DNA of 64,000 nt, taken from NCBI GenBank assembly GCA_963803115.1, contig CAWDLN010000010.1, positions 105,111-169,110 on the forward strand, read 5' to 3'. The DNA is from DATBGZ01 sp963803115. GTDB lineage: Bacteria > Actinomycetota > Actinomycetes > Mycobacteriales > Micromonosporaceae. Made by a program: the position numbers and the translations under genes. Of this stretch, positions 27,299 to 37,032 are shown piece by piece. A model generated the notes under the pieces. The model was not told where the DNA came from and searched no databases. It saw only the letters and a list, made by a program, of their open reading frames with translations. Position 1 is the first letter of the stretch; every line of letters starts with the position of its first letter.

Positions 27299-28492
27299 TC
27301 AGGCTCCCTGGGGTCGTGGGTCGCTGGTGAGTCGGGCGCCGATCCAGGCGGTTCGGTACGCGCCCCGTTGTACGAGCGCGTCCCGTCCAGTGCCCTCGAC
27401 CTGAAACCCGGCTCGCTCGGCGACCGTACGGGAAGCGTTGTTGCCAACGTAGGCCCGCCACTCGATGCGGTGCAGCCGCAGCGCCGTGAAGGCCCAGTCG
27501 CACATGGCCGTCAGGGCTGCCGACGCGAACCCGCGACCGCGGGCCCACGCTCCGATGAGGTAACCCACCTCCCCGGTGACCGTGGTGAGTTCATCGCCGA
27601 GCAGCCGCAGCGACATCGACCCGACGTACCGGTCGTCCGCGTCGGCGACGGCGAAGACCGCCTCGATACCGCGGGCCCAGACCAGCGGGGCGAACTCGTG
27701 CACGAACGCGCGGGCGTCGTCCGCGGTGTACGGGTGCGGCACGGTTGTGTACCGCACCGACTCAGGATCCGTACACGCGACCACCATCGCCGGTACGTCG
27801 TCGGCCCGCAGCGGCCGCAGCAGTACCGCTTCGCCCTTGTCGGTCGTGGCATCGAGGACTGGTTGCGGGCGGCCAAAGGTCACGCACCGGGCCCCGCCGC
27901 GGATCAGATCGGGATCACCGACCGAGTCCGCCTCGCGCAGGTCGCCCCGCAGCAGCGCGCCTACCCAGCCGTCATACCAACCGTGCCGCCCGCGCAGCGC
28001 CGCCCGCTGCACGCCTTCAAACCTGACCCCGATCCGGGCCGCGACCAGGCGGGACGCGTGGTTGCCGACCTTCGCTCGCCACACCAAGCGGTGTAGACCG
28101 AGCACGTCCAGCGCCCATCGGCTGACCGCTCGGGCCGCAGCCGTTGCGACACCTCGGCCCCGCGCCCAGGGCGCCACCCAGTACCCGATCTCGCCGAGGC
28201 CGGCCTCGCGGTCGAGGTCGACGAGGCCGCACGAGCCGAGCATTTCGCCGGTCGTCGCATCGAAGACACCGAATGGTGCCGCGGTGCCGTGGGTCCATGT
28301 GGCCGTGGTGAACGTCGTCACATAGTCGACCGCGTGCTCGGCGAGGTACGGCGAAGGGACCATCGTCCAGCGCGAGATCTCGGGGTCCTGGCAGGCCCGG
28401 TAGACGGCATCGGCGTCGGTTGCGCGCCAGCGCCGCAGGAGCAGCCCAGCCGCTCGGAGCTCGACGTCGGTTGGTAGCGCCGGGTTGCCCAT
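27299..28492 (-). CDS. Double-domain GNAT acetyltransferase (upstream member of the pair)
   Basis: A 397-residue protein with two GNAT domains. Domain 1 (residues about 10-190) has WARGRGVATAAARAVSRWAL; domain 2 (about 215-390) has WARGRGFASAALTAMCDWAF and NASRTVAERAGFQVEG. With the next gene it makes four related acetyltransferase domains in 2.3 kb, probably arising by repeated duplication. Start ATG 28492. The 255-bp gap to secA (28493-28747) is divergent and must hold both promoters. Substrate unknown. Confidence 0.82.
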   Translation of the reverse strand: MGNPALPTDVELRAAGLLLRRWRATDADAVYRACQDPEISRWTMVPSPYLAEHAVDYVTTFTTATWTHGTAAPFGVFDATTGEMLGSCGLVDLDREAGLGEIGYWVAPWARGRGVATAAARAVSRWALDVLGLHRLVWRAKVGNHASRLVAARIGVRFEGVQRAALRGRHGWYDGWVGALLRGDLREADSVGDPDLIRGGARCVTFGRPQPVLDATTDKGEAVLLRPLRADDVPAMVVACTDPESVRYTTVPHPYTADDARAFVHEFAPLVWARGIEAVFAVADADDRYVGSMSLRLLGDELTTVTGEVGYLIGAWARGRGFASAALTAMCDWAFTALRLHRIEWRAYVGNNASRTVAERAGFQVEGTGRDALVQRGAYRTAWIGARLTSDPRPQGA

Positions 28493-28747
28493 GGCCCGAC
28501 ATCCTGCCCGACGCCCGGTCGTTTGACTTCCGTATTGACGCCCGGCCGTGGCGGCACCGACATTGGCGCGATTGTCGCCCCGCTGTGGCGGCCCGAACGT
28601 TGGCGCGCAACACTGGGGTCCTGACGTGTCGCCTAGATGCCGTGGGCGATTTGTCGTTTTCCTGGGTACCCAGCTGGGACGGGAGAGGCTGGCGCCACGA
28701 CCGGGCGCCTACGATGGTCGCGGCAGAAATGTAGGGAGCGTCCACCC

Positions 28748-31621
28748 GTGTCGATCATCGATAGAGTCCTCCGCGCCGGTGAAGGTCGTGTCTTGCGTCG
28801 GCTCAAGGCCGTCGGGGACGCGGTCAACTCGATCGAGGAGAACTACACCGAGCTCACCGACGCGGAGCTGCGCGAGCTGACGGATGCCTATCGGGAGCGG
28901 TACAAGGACGGAGAGACGCTCGACGACCTGCTGCCCGAGGCGTTCGCGACCGCCCGGGAGGCCTCGCACCGGGTGCTCGGCCAGCGCCCCTACGACGTGC
29001 AGGTCCAGGGCGGCGCCGCGCTGCACTTTGGCAACATCGCCGAGATGAAGACTGGTGAGGGCAAGACCCTCACGAGCGTCATGCCCGTCTATCTCAACGC
29101 GCTGGCCGGCGAGGGCACGCACGTCGTGACGGTGAACGACTACCTGGCTCGACGTGACGCCGAGTGGATGGGTGCGGTGCACCAGTTCCTCGGCCTGTCG
29201 GTCGGGGTGATCCTGCCCAACCGCCCGGCGGCCGAACACCGCGCGGCGTACCAGGCCGACATCACGTACGGGACGAACAACGAATTCGGCTTCGACTATC
29301 TGCGCGACAACATGGCGTGGACTTACGCCGACCTGGTTCAGCGGGGCCACTTCTTCGCCGTCGTCGACGAGGTGGATTCGATCCTGATCGACGAGGCCCG
29401 TACGCCGCTGATCATCTCGGGTCCGGCGGAGGCGTCGGCGCGGTGGTACAGCGAGTTCTCCCGGGTCGTGGCCCGGCTGGAGGCGGGCAAGGACGGCGCG
29501 GGCGACTACGAGGTCGACCTGTCCAAGCGCACCGTCGCCGTCACTGAGCGCGGCGTGAGCCGGGTCGAGGACTGGCTCGGCGTCGACAACCTCTACAAGC
29601 CCGAGAACACGCCGCTGGTCGGTTACCTGAACAACGCGCTGAAGGCCAAGGAGCTCTACAAGCGCGACAAGGACTACATCGTCAACGACGGCGAAGTGCT
29701 CATCGTCGATGAGTTCACCGGACGCATCTTGTACGGTCGCCGCTACAACGAGGGCATGCACCAGGCGATCGAGGCGAAGGAAGGCGTCGAGATCAAGCAG
29801 GAGAACCAGACTCTTGCCACGATCACGCTGCAGAACTACTTCCGCCTTTACGAGAAGCTCTCCGGCATGACCGGTACCGCCCAGACCGAGGCGGCCGAGT
29901 TCAACAAGGTCTACAAGGTCGGCGTGGTTTCGATACCGACCCACCGGCCGATGATCCGGGACGACCGCTCTGACGTCATCTACAAGAGCGAGAAGGCCAA
30001 GTTCAACGCCGTCGTCGAGGACATCGTCGAGCGCCACCACCGCGGGCAGCCGGTGCTGGTGGGCACGGTCTCGGTGGAGAACTCCGAGATTCTGTCCCAG
30101 ATGCTGCGCCGGCGCGGCATCCCGCACTCGGTTCTGAACGCGAAGTACCACGCAAAGGAAGCGGAGATCATAGCGCAGGCCGGTCGCCGCGGCGCGGTGA
30201 CGGTCGCGACCAACATGGCGGGCCGCGGTACGGACATCCTGCTCGGTGGCAACCCCGAGTCCCTGGCCATCTCCGAGCTGCGCAACCGTGGCATCACGCC
30301 GGAGGAGTCGCCCGAGGAGTACGAAGCGGCACTCATCGATGCGATTCCGCGCTGGAAGAAGCAGTGTGACGAGGAGGCCGAGGAGGTCATCGAGGCCGGT
30401 GGTCTGTACGTCCTCGGCACCGAGCGGCACGACTCGCGCCGCATCGACAATCAGCTGCGGGGCCGGTCGGGCCGGCAGGGTGACCCGGGCGAGTCCCGGT
30501 TCTATCTGTCCCTTCAGGACGACCTGATGAAGCGGTTCCGTGCGGCGGCGGTCGAGGCCGTGATGGATCGGCTCAACATTCCCGAGGATGTGCCGATCGA
30601 GTCCAAACTGGTCACTCGCCAGATCAAGAGCGCGCAGACGCAGATCGAGGCGCAGAACGGCGAAATCCGTAAGGACGTGCTCAAGTACGACGAGGTGATG
30701 AACAAGCAGCGCCAGGTCGTCTACGCCGAGCGTCGCCGTGTGCTCAACGGCGAGGACCTGCACGACCAGGTCACGCACATGATGGACGAAACCATCCGGG
30801 CCTACGTCGAAGGCGCGACCGCCGAGGGCTACGTCGAGGACTGGGATCTGGACCAGCTGTGGTCGAGCCTCAAGCTCCAGCTCTACCCGGTCGGGATCAC
30901 GGTCGAGGAGCTCGAGGAGGAGGCTGGCGGCCGGCAGGCCATCGACGCGGATTTCCTCATCCATACGCTGACCGAGGACATCCACACCGCGTACGAGCAT
31001 CGCGAAGAGGAACTGAGCGCGCCGGTGCTGCGCGAGCTCGAGCGGCGGGTGCTGCTCGACGTGATCGACCGCAAGTGGCGCGAGCACCTCTACGAGATGG
31101 ACTACCTCAAGGACGGTGTCGGGCTGCGGGCGTACGCCCAGCGGGATCCGCTGGTTGAGTACCAGCGCGAGGGCTTCGACATGTTCAACCAGATGCTCGA
31201 TGGCGTCAAGGAGGACGCGGTCGGCCTGCTCTTCCGGCTCGAGGTGCAGATCGAGGAGGCCCCGCAGGAGGTCACCGGTGTCGGCACTGCGCCCAAGGTC
31301 CTCGGCAAGGGCCTGACCCCGGCTGCCCAACGCCGCCAGCAGCAGCTGCTCTACAGCGCACCAGCGGTCGACGGCGTGGCCGGCCGGGGGGAGAGCGCGG
31401 TCGTGCTCCAGGAGGCGCCGCCCGCGGCGCTGGGCAACGGTCGGTCAGGCGCCCGCACCGCCGCTGGTGCGCGCGCGGCCGGTTCGCCCGGCGGACAGGC
31501 GGCGAGCAAGCGACCCGCGGTTGGGCAGGTCATCGGCTCCGGACCATCGCGCAACGGGCCGTGCCCGTGTGGTTCGGGCAAGAAGTACAAGCGCTGCCAC
31601 GGCGCCCCCACCGCCACCTGA
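28748..31621 (+). CDS. secA: Preprotein translocase ATPase SecA
   Basis: Motor ATPase driving Sec-dependent export through SecYEG. The protein has 957 residues from GTG 28748 (MSIIDRVLRAGEGR). Walker A is KTGEGKTLTSV; the DEAD-type Walker B is VVDEVDSILIDEARTPL; helicase motif NMAGRGTDILLGG and the arginine finger region QLRGRSGRQGDPGESRF are intact. The C terminus ends with the zinc-binding SEC-C motif PCPCGSGKKYKRCH, which contacts SecB or lipids. Position after hpf matches the housekeeping secA1 of actinobacteria. No sign of damage. Confidence 0.97.
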   Translation: MSIIDRVLRAGEGRVLRRLKAVGDAVNSIEENYTELTDAELRELTDAYRERYKDGETLDDLLPEAFATAREASHRVLGQRPYDVQVQGGAALHFGNIAEMKTGEGKTLTSVMPVYLNALAGEGTHVVTVNDYLARRDAEWMGAVHQFLGLSVGVILPNRPAAEHRAAYQADITYGTNNEFGFDYLRDNMAWTYADLVQRGHFFAVVDEVDSILIDEARTPLIISGPAEASARWYSEFSRVVARLEAGKDGAGDYEVDLSKRTVAVTERGVSRVEDWLGVDNLYKPENTPLVGYLNNALKAKELYKRDKDYIVNDGEVLIVDEFTGRILYGRRYNEGMHQAIEAKEGVEIKQENQTLATITLQNYFRLYEKLSGMTGTAQTEAAEFNKVYKVGVVSIPTHRPMIRDDRSDVIYKSEKAKFNAVVEDIVERHHRGQPVLVGTVSVENSEILSQMLRRRGIPHSVLNAKYHAKEAEIIAQAGRRGAVTVATNMAGRGTDILLGGNPESLAISELRNRGITPEESPEEYEAALIDAIPRWKKQCDEEAEEVIEAGGLYVLGTERHDSRRIDNQLRGRSGRQGDPGESRFYLSLQDDLMKRFRAAAVEAVMDRLNIPEDVPIESKLVTRQIKSAQTQIEAQNGEIRKDVLKYDEVMNKQRQVVYAERRRVLNGEDLHDQVTHMMDETIRAYVEGATAEGYVEDWDLDQLWSSLKLQLYPVGITVEELEEEAGGRQAIDADFLIHTLTEDIHTAYEHREEELSAPVLRELERRVLLDVIDRKWREHLYEMDYLKDGVGLRAYAQRDPLVEYQREGFDMFNQMLDGVKEDAVGLLFRLEVQIEEAPQEVTGVGTAPKVLGKGLTPAAQRRQQQLLYSAPAVDGVAGRGESAVVLQEAPPAALGNGRSGARTAAGARAAGSPGGQAASKRPAVGQVIGSGPSRNGPCPCGSGKKYKRCHGAPTAT

Positions 31622-31644
31622 CCCCGTCTCCCGGCCGCGATCTC

Positions 31645-31745
31645 GCTCCGCCACGGTGCGCGACCTTGCTCCACCACCGTGCGCGACCTTGGAGATATGC
31701 GCGTGAGTCGATCTCCGATCACACGCATTCTTCCAAGGTCACGGC
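31645..31745. repeat. Dispersed palindromic element, family B, copy 1, with a flanking direct repeat
   Basis: CCTTGGAGATATGCGCG ... GATCTCCGATC ... CGCATTCTTCCAAGG forms a long imperfect palindrome (31684-31740) matching 55690-55746 in order and sequence of its conserved blocks. Just upstream, CCAC-N-GTGCGCGACCTTG occurs twice. It lies in the 266-bp gap between convergent secA and the Rv3235-family gene. Confidence 0.7.
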
Positions 31746-31887
31746 GCGTTTGCAGGGCCGAGGCGTCCACATTGGAGCCCCGGAGCGCCCGCCGGCTTGG
31801 GGGGCCACCGCCGCGCCGTCCGTCCCGAGAGGGTGGGCGGTGACTGTGCCAGGACGGGCGCTCCGGGAGACTAGGGGGTGTACCGGC

Positions 31888-32778
31888 TTACACGACCTCC
31901 AGGTGACTGCACTGCCAGCGCCCGCGGGCCAGTTCCATTCGGATCGCCATGGCCCACACCTTGTCCCGGCGGGCCATGACGACCGCGATCTCGGCGACGC
32001 CGTCGAGGACATCGCAGATCTGGACTCGGCGGATCGTGACGCGATCACCCGGTCCCGTGCGTGCGGTACGTCCGGTGCGGGGCGGGCCGCCGCCATGGCC
32101 GGCGATCACAGAGTCGCGGGTTGCCCCATGGCCGCGTCCGAGCCCAGACGGTCGCAGTAGCCGGCTGACAATTGCATCGAAGCGCTCCGGCACGCAGAAC
32201 TGGCGCAGTTGTCCGAGCGGTCGATAACCCCCGACGACCTCGACACAGGTGGCGAGCAGGCGCCGCGCGGCGAGACGTAGCTCGATCGCGTCACGTGAGT
32301 CCGCACCGGCGGCCGGTGAATCGGAGTCGGCGGGGGCGCTGAGTCCGGGGAGTCCCGACGAGGAGTACCGGTCAACGGGACGGAGCGGCGGGCTCCCCGT
32401 CGGGCCAGCGACCCCCGCCGCCGCTCCCGATCCCGCCGCTCCGTCCCCCACAGGCGCGCTGTCCCCCGTCAGCGCGTCGTCAATCGCCGCTCTGGACTCT
32501 TCACCCGCATACGACAGCGGACCGCCGGGCTCACCCTGGTCGGCTCGCCCGGCGTTCCACGACCGTGGGCTCCGCTGTACCCGCACCCCCGTGGGCAGGT
32601 CCAACGGAAGTAGTTGGGCCGCAATCGGCGGCGCTTCGACGCCTGCGACCCGTCGTTCGTCGTCGGTCGGGGGCTCCGACCGCGGAACAGGGAGCACCCG
32701 AATGGTCGCGCTCCGCCGACCAGGCTGGGCGCGGTCACGCGTCGAGCGATCGGCGTCCAAGGCCAGCGTCCCAGTCAT
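31888..32778 (-). CDS. Rv3235 family protein
   Basis: A 296-residue protein from ATG 32778; longer in-frame starts run into a low-complexity, operator-like region. The N-terminal two thirds are Pro/Ala/Ser-rich and probably disordered. The C-terminal ~110 residues form the conserved domain: LLATCVEVVGGYRPLGQLRQF, then DRVTIRRVQICDVLDGVAEIAVVM and AIRMELARGRWQCSHLEVV. This matches the actinobacterial Rv3235 family encoded near secA. Function unknown. It is downstream of, and on the same strand as, the HTH gene at 32966. Confidence 0.78.
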   Translation of the reverse strand: MTGTLALDADRSTRDRAQPGRRSATIRVLPVPRSEPPTDDERRVAGVEAPPIAAQLLPLDLPTGVRVQRSPRSWNAGRADQGEPGGPLSYAGEESRAAIDDALTGDSAPVGDGAAGSGAAAGVAGPTGSPPLRPVDRYSSSGLPGLSAPADSDSPAAGADSRDAIELRLAARRLLATCVEVVGGYRPLGQLRQFCVPERFDAIVSRLLRPSGLGRGHGATRDSVIAGHGGGPPRTGRTARTGPGDRVTIRRVQICDVLDGVAEIAVVMARRDKVWAMAIRMELARGRWQCSHLEVV

Positions 32779-32797
32779 CAGGGCTCCCGTCGATCTT

Positions 32798-32883
32798 GCG
32801 TTTGCTTTCGTTTGCCGCGCACCCACAGTTGTAGCCGATCGGTGGCGCCGATCGCAAGATGCTTTCGTTTGCTTTCGATTGCC
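32798..32883 (-). promoter_or_regulatory. Repeated GCAAACGAAAGC motifs upstream of the Rv3235-family gene
   Basis: Read on the minus strand, GCAAACGAAAGC occurs in two tight pairs (32798-32816 and 32861-32883), with a fainter CGGCAAACGG at 33228-33237 upstream of the HTH gene. Between the pairs is an inverted repeat CGATCGG-N5-CCGATCG (32836-32854). Direct repeats of this kind suit a BldC-like helix-turn-helix protein, and one is encoded next door. Confidence 0.45.
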
Positions 32884-32965
32884 ATCGGCGACCTCATGCC
32901 AGCAAATAGGGATCAACCGGGCAGCTAAGTGGCAGCTGTCTTCCGGTCCGGTCTGGTGACGGCAG

Positions 32966-33193
32966 TCAATCCTCGGGGTGGTCTACGAGGGGATTGGTGC
33001 GGACGAAATCGGCCGTTTCCTCATATTTCAGGGCGATGTATTCCTCGAGCTTCGAGCGCTCGACACGCCACTGTCCTCGTCCGCCAATCTTGATGGCGGG
33101 CAGTTCGCCGCTGCGAACCATGTGGTAGACCTGCGAGAAGGATGTGGCCAGCTCATCGGCGACGTCCTGCATCGTCATGAACCGGCCGGTCAT
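32966..33193 (-). CDS. Small BldC/excisionase-type helix-turn-helix protein
   Basis: A 75-residue DNA-binding protein. MTMQDVADELATSFSQVYHMVRSGELPAIKIGGRGQWRVERSKL is a MerR-like winged helix of the excisionase/BldC class: helix-turn-helix, then the wing IGGRGQWRV. The acidic tail is short, with no effector domain. Similar small regulators near secA are widely conserved in actinobacteria, so it is chromosomal rather than phage-borne. Targets are unknown; the GCAAACG repeats nearby are a candidate. The 282-bp upstream gap (33194-33475) carries two inverted repeats. Confidence 0.82.
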   Translation of the reverse strand: MTGRFMTMQDVADELATSFSQVYHMVRSGELPAIKIGGRGQWRVERSKLEEYIALKYEETADFVRTNPLVDHPED

Positions 33194-33307
33194 GCCCGAA
33201 CCATACTCCAGAATGGACCGGATCCTTCCGTTTGCCGCCGGTTGCCTGCAACTCGGCTACGCCGACCGTTGTCCCACGTCACGAGACAGATCGTGAATCT
33301 TGACGTT

Positions 33308-33358
33308 CTATGGCCCCTCCAAGGGCCCATAGACGCTAGCATTGACGATATTCAATGC
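33308..33358. promoter_or_regulatory. Two adjacent inverted repeats in a divergent promoter region
   Basis: IR1 (33307-33333): TCTATGGCCC paired with GGGCCCATAGA around a six-base spacer. IR2 (33339-33358): perfect GCATTGA-N6-TCAATGC. Both sit between the HTH gene (-) and the DUF6912 gene (+) and are AT-richer than their surroundings, so they are operator candidates for one of the flanking genes. Confidence 0.5.
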
Positions 33359-33475
33359 ATCTCCTCGACGTCTTTGCGTGGCGCAGCGAGCCGGCCCCGG
33401 CGTGGTGGATGGCCCTCGCCACCGGAGCGGTGTACTACGTACGGCGTCGGGTGAAGCGCCGAGAAGGAGGCATTG

Positions 33476-33970
33476 GTGTCGCGGGTCTACCTGCCGGCGA
33501 CGTTGGCGCTGATCAGGCGCATGGGTACGGACGCGTACGTCCTGCCCGCCGACGTCAACGCCCACGCCGTCACGCCCGAGCTGCGGGAGTGGTACGCCGA
33601 CGGGGACGAGGAGGAGCTGGAGTACATCGCCTTCACCCGGGCCGCCCAGGAGTCGTTGCTGTTGCTGCGCCACGATCCCCAGGCGCCTCGCCGGCGGGCG
33701 GTGCTGGCGGTGGACATCAGCGATGATCAAGTAGAACGGGTAGGACGGGAGCTGGGCGCGAGCGCAGTCCGCGTCAACGGAAGCGTGCAGCTGACCGAGG
33801 TCGCCGCGGTACACGTGGACGGAAAGGCCGCGGAGGCCGACGTCGCGGCAGCGTCCGAGAAGGTGCTCGATGCGGCCGCGGGCGACGACGACGCTCAGTT
33901 CACCGTCGACAGCGCCGAGGACCACGAACTCGAGTGGTACGACGTCAGCGAGCTGGACCAGCTCGGTTAG
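33476..33970 (+). CDS. DUF6912-family conserved protein
   Basis: A 164-residue soluble protein beginning VSRVYLPATLALIRRMG, a start highly conserved in actinobacterial relatives encoded near secA. GTG 33476 is chosen over TTG 33473 because GAAGGAGG ends five bases before it. The middle is acidic (WYADGDEEELEYIAF) and the C terminus HELEWYDVSELDQLG is typical of the family. No known catalytic motif; function unknown. It is convergent with the membrane-protein gene, overlapping it by four bases. Confidence 0.75.
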   Translation: MSRVYLPATLALIRRMGTDAYVLPADVNAHAVTPELREWYADGDEEELEYIAFTRAAQESLLLLRHDPQAPRRRAVLAVDISDDQVERVGRELGASAVRVNGSVQLTEVAAVHVDGKAAEADVAAASEKVLDAAAGDDDAQFTVDSAEDHELEWYDVSELDQLG

Positions 33971-34955
33971 TCGTCGGCAGTACGCATGGTGCGGCCGACG
34001 GCGATCATCGACGCGAGGCCGCTGGCGAACAGGACCACCAAGGCGTTGCGGAGCCGGGCGAAGTCGAGGAAGTCCACGGCGGCCCGATCTCCCTCCGAGA
34101 GGCCCTTGACGATCCCGAGCAGGGACGCACCACCCGTCTGGGTGAGCGCCTCGGTCAGCAGCAGGAGCAGCCCCGGCAGCGCCCCGGCCAGCAGGTACCA
34201 GGGCCAGGCGCGGGGGCCTTGGCGACGCAGGAACCAGAAGACCACGAGCCCGGCCACGATGCCACTGACGGCCGATTGCACATAGCCGAAGGTCCGGCCG
34301 GCGGCGGCCTGGGACGGGATCGTGCTCACCGGCCCCGAACACCTTGGTCAGCCACGGCTGTAGCACGGTGAAGATCAGGCCGATCAGGAAGACCGTGAAA
34401 GTACCGGCGACGCCGGCCGCGAATACGGGACGCGGGGTCGCCGCTGCGGCGCCGCCCAGCAAAGAGCCCGCGCCGACGGTGACGGCGAGCATCACGATCG
34501 AGGAGTGGACGCCGTAGCCAAACAGAATGACGCCGGCGCAGACCGTACCGAGGATGGCCCCGGCCGCGAGCCCGACGAGCAGGCGACGCACGGCGCGGGA
34601 GGGGTCGGCCGCGAACCGTCCGGTCGCGAGGAGTCCGGCTGACGCCCCGGCGAGCAGGCTGGCCGCGATCACCACCGGAAGGGCCGGCGCGGCGGAGCCG
34701 AGGGCGACCGCGGGTCGATAGGAGTTGCCGACGATCGAGGCGTGCGCGGTCCACATCGTCGCCGCGAGCCAGAGAGGCCGAGCAGGAAGAGGATGCCGGC
34801 ACCGAGGCCTGGCTCGGCCGGCCGTTGTCGTCGGCCTCGGACGTCGTCGACGGTGTTGGTCTCAGCCAATCTCTGCATCCATCTGGTCACATCGCGCTGC
34901 GGGACGGGGCCTGCCGCGCCGGGCGTGGTCGTGCGGCGACGTCGGGTTCGGTCAT
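33967..34955 (-). pseudogene. Polytopic membrane protein, broken by at least three frameshifts
   Basis: A conserved actinobacterial membrane protein of about 330 residues if repaired, with roughly six hydrophobic segments. The pieces run in order on the minus strand: start ATG 34955 (CAGGAG ribosome site), WMQRLAETNTVDDVRG, then AATMWTAHASIVGNSYRPAV through FTVLQPWLTKVFGAG, then STIPSQAAAGRTFGYVQSAV to the stop at 33967. Shifts fall near 34900, 34778 and 34336. Each piece is well conserved in character, so the breaks look recent or artefactual. It adjoins the heavily shifted pruA and helicase genes. Function unknown. Confidence 0.65.
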
Positions 34956-35146
34956 GTGGATCTCCTGGGCGCGGTGGCGGATACCCGCCGCGTGGACACC
35001 CCGACGCTCCGACGAGGCGATAGTACGTGGCCCCCAGAGGGAGGAGGTTGGCTGCCCATAGGCCGAGGACGGAGCGGCACGGGCATTCGTGAAGAGATGA
35101 TGCCGAGACTCGCCATCGTCGTCGAGACCCGACGGAGGAGCAGGTA

Positions 35147-36789
<1,643 letters not shown>

Positions 36790-37032
36790 CCTGGCACCGT
36801 CCGAGGTGGACAGTGGAGTGTGGACACTCGTGTTACGATCACCGTTCGCCGTGTGACAGGCGCCAGTTAGCAGCGCGTGTTATTCTGCGCGTTCGCGCGT
36901 CGATCCCGTACCGGTGCTGACGCCGAGGTGAGGCGCGCATCAACCCGGTATGCCGCGTCGGAGGCGCACGTCGTCGCAGCCTGGACGCGTTACCGTCGTA
37001 AGCCGCGCCATCGGCTGGAGGAAGGGGAACGC

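Noticed and set aside
28709..31330. 873-residue open frame antisense to secA
   Set aside because: A codon-bias shadow: secA on the other strand has full motifs and a ribosome site, while this frame is Leu/Asp/Val/Arg-rich with no recognisable domain.
31888..32916. Longer start (342 residues) for the Rv3235-family gene
   Set aside because: The extra N-terminal 46 residues are read through the GCAAACG repeat region and are low complexity; ATG 32778 is more likely.
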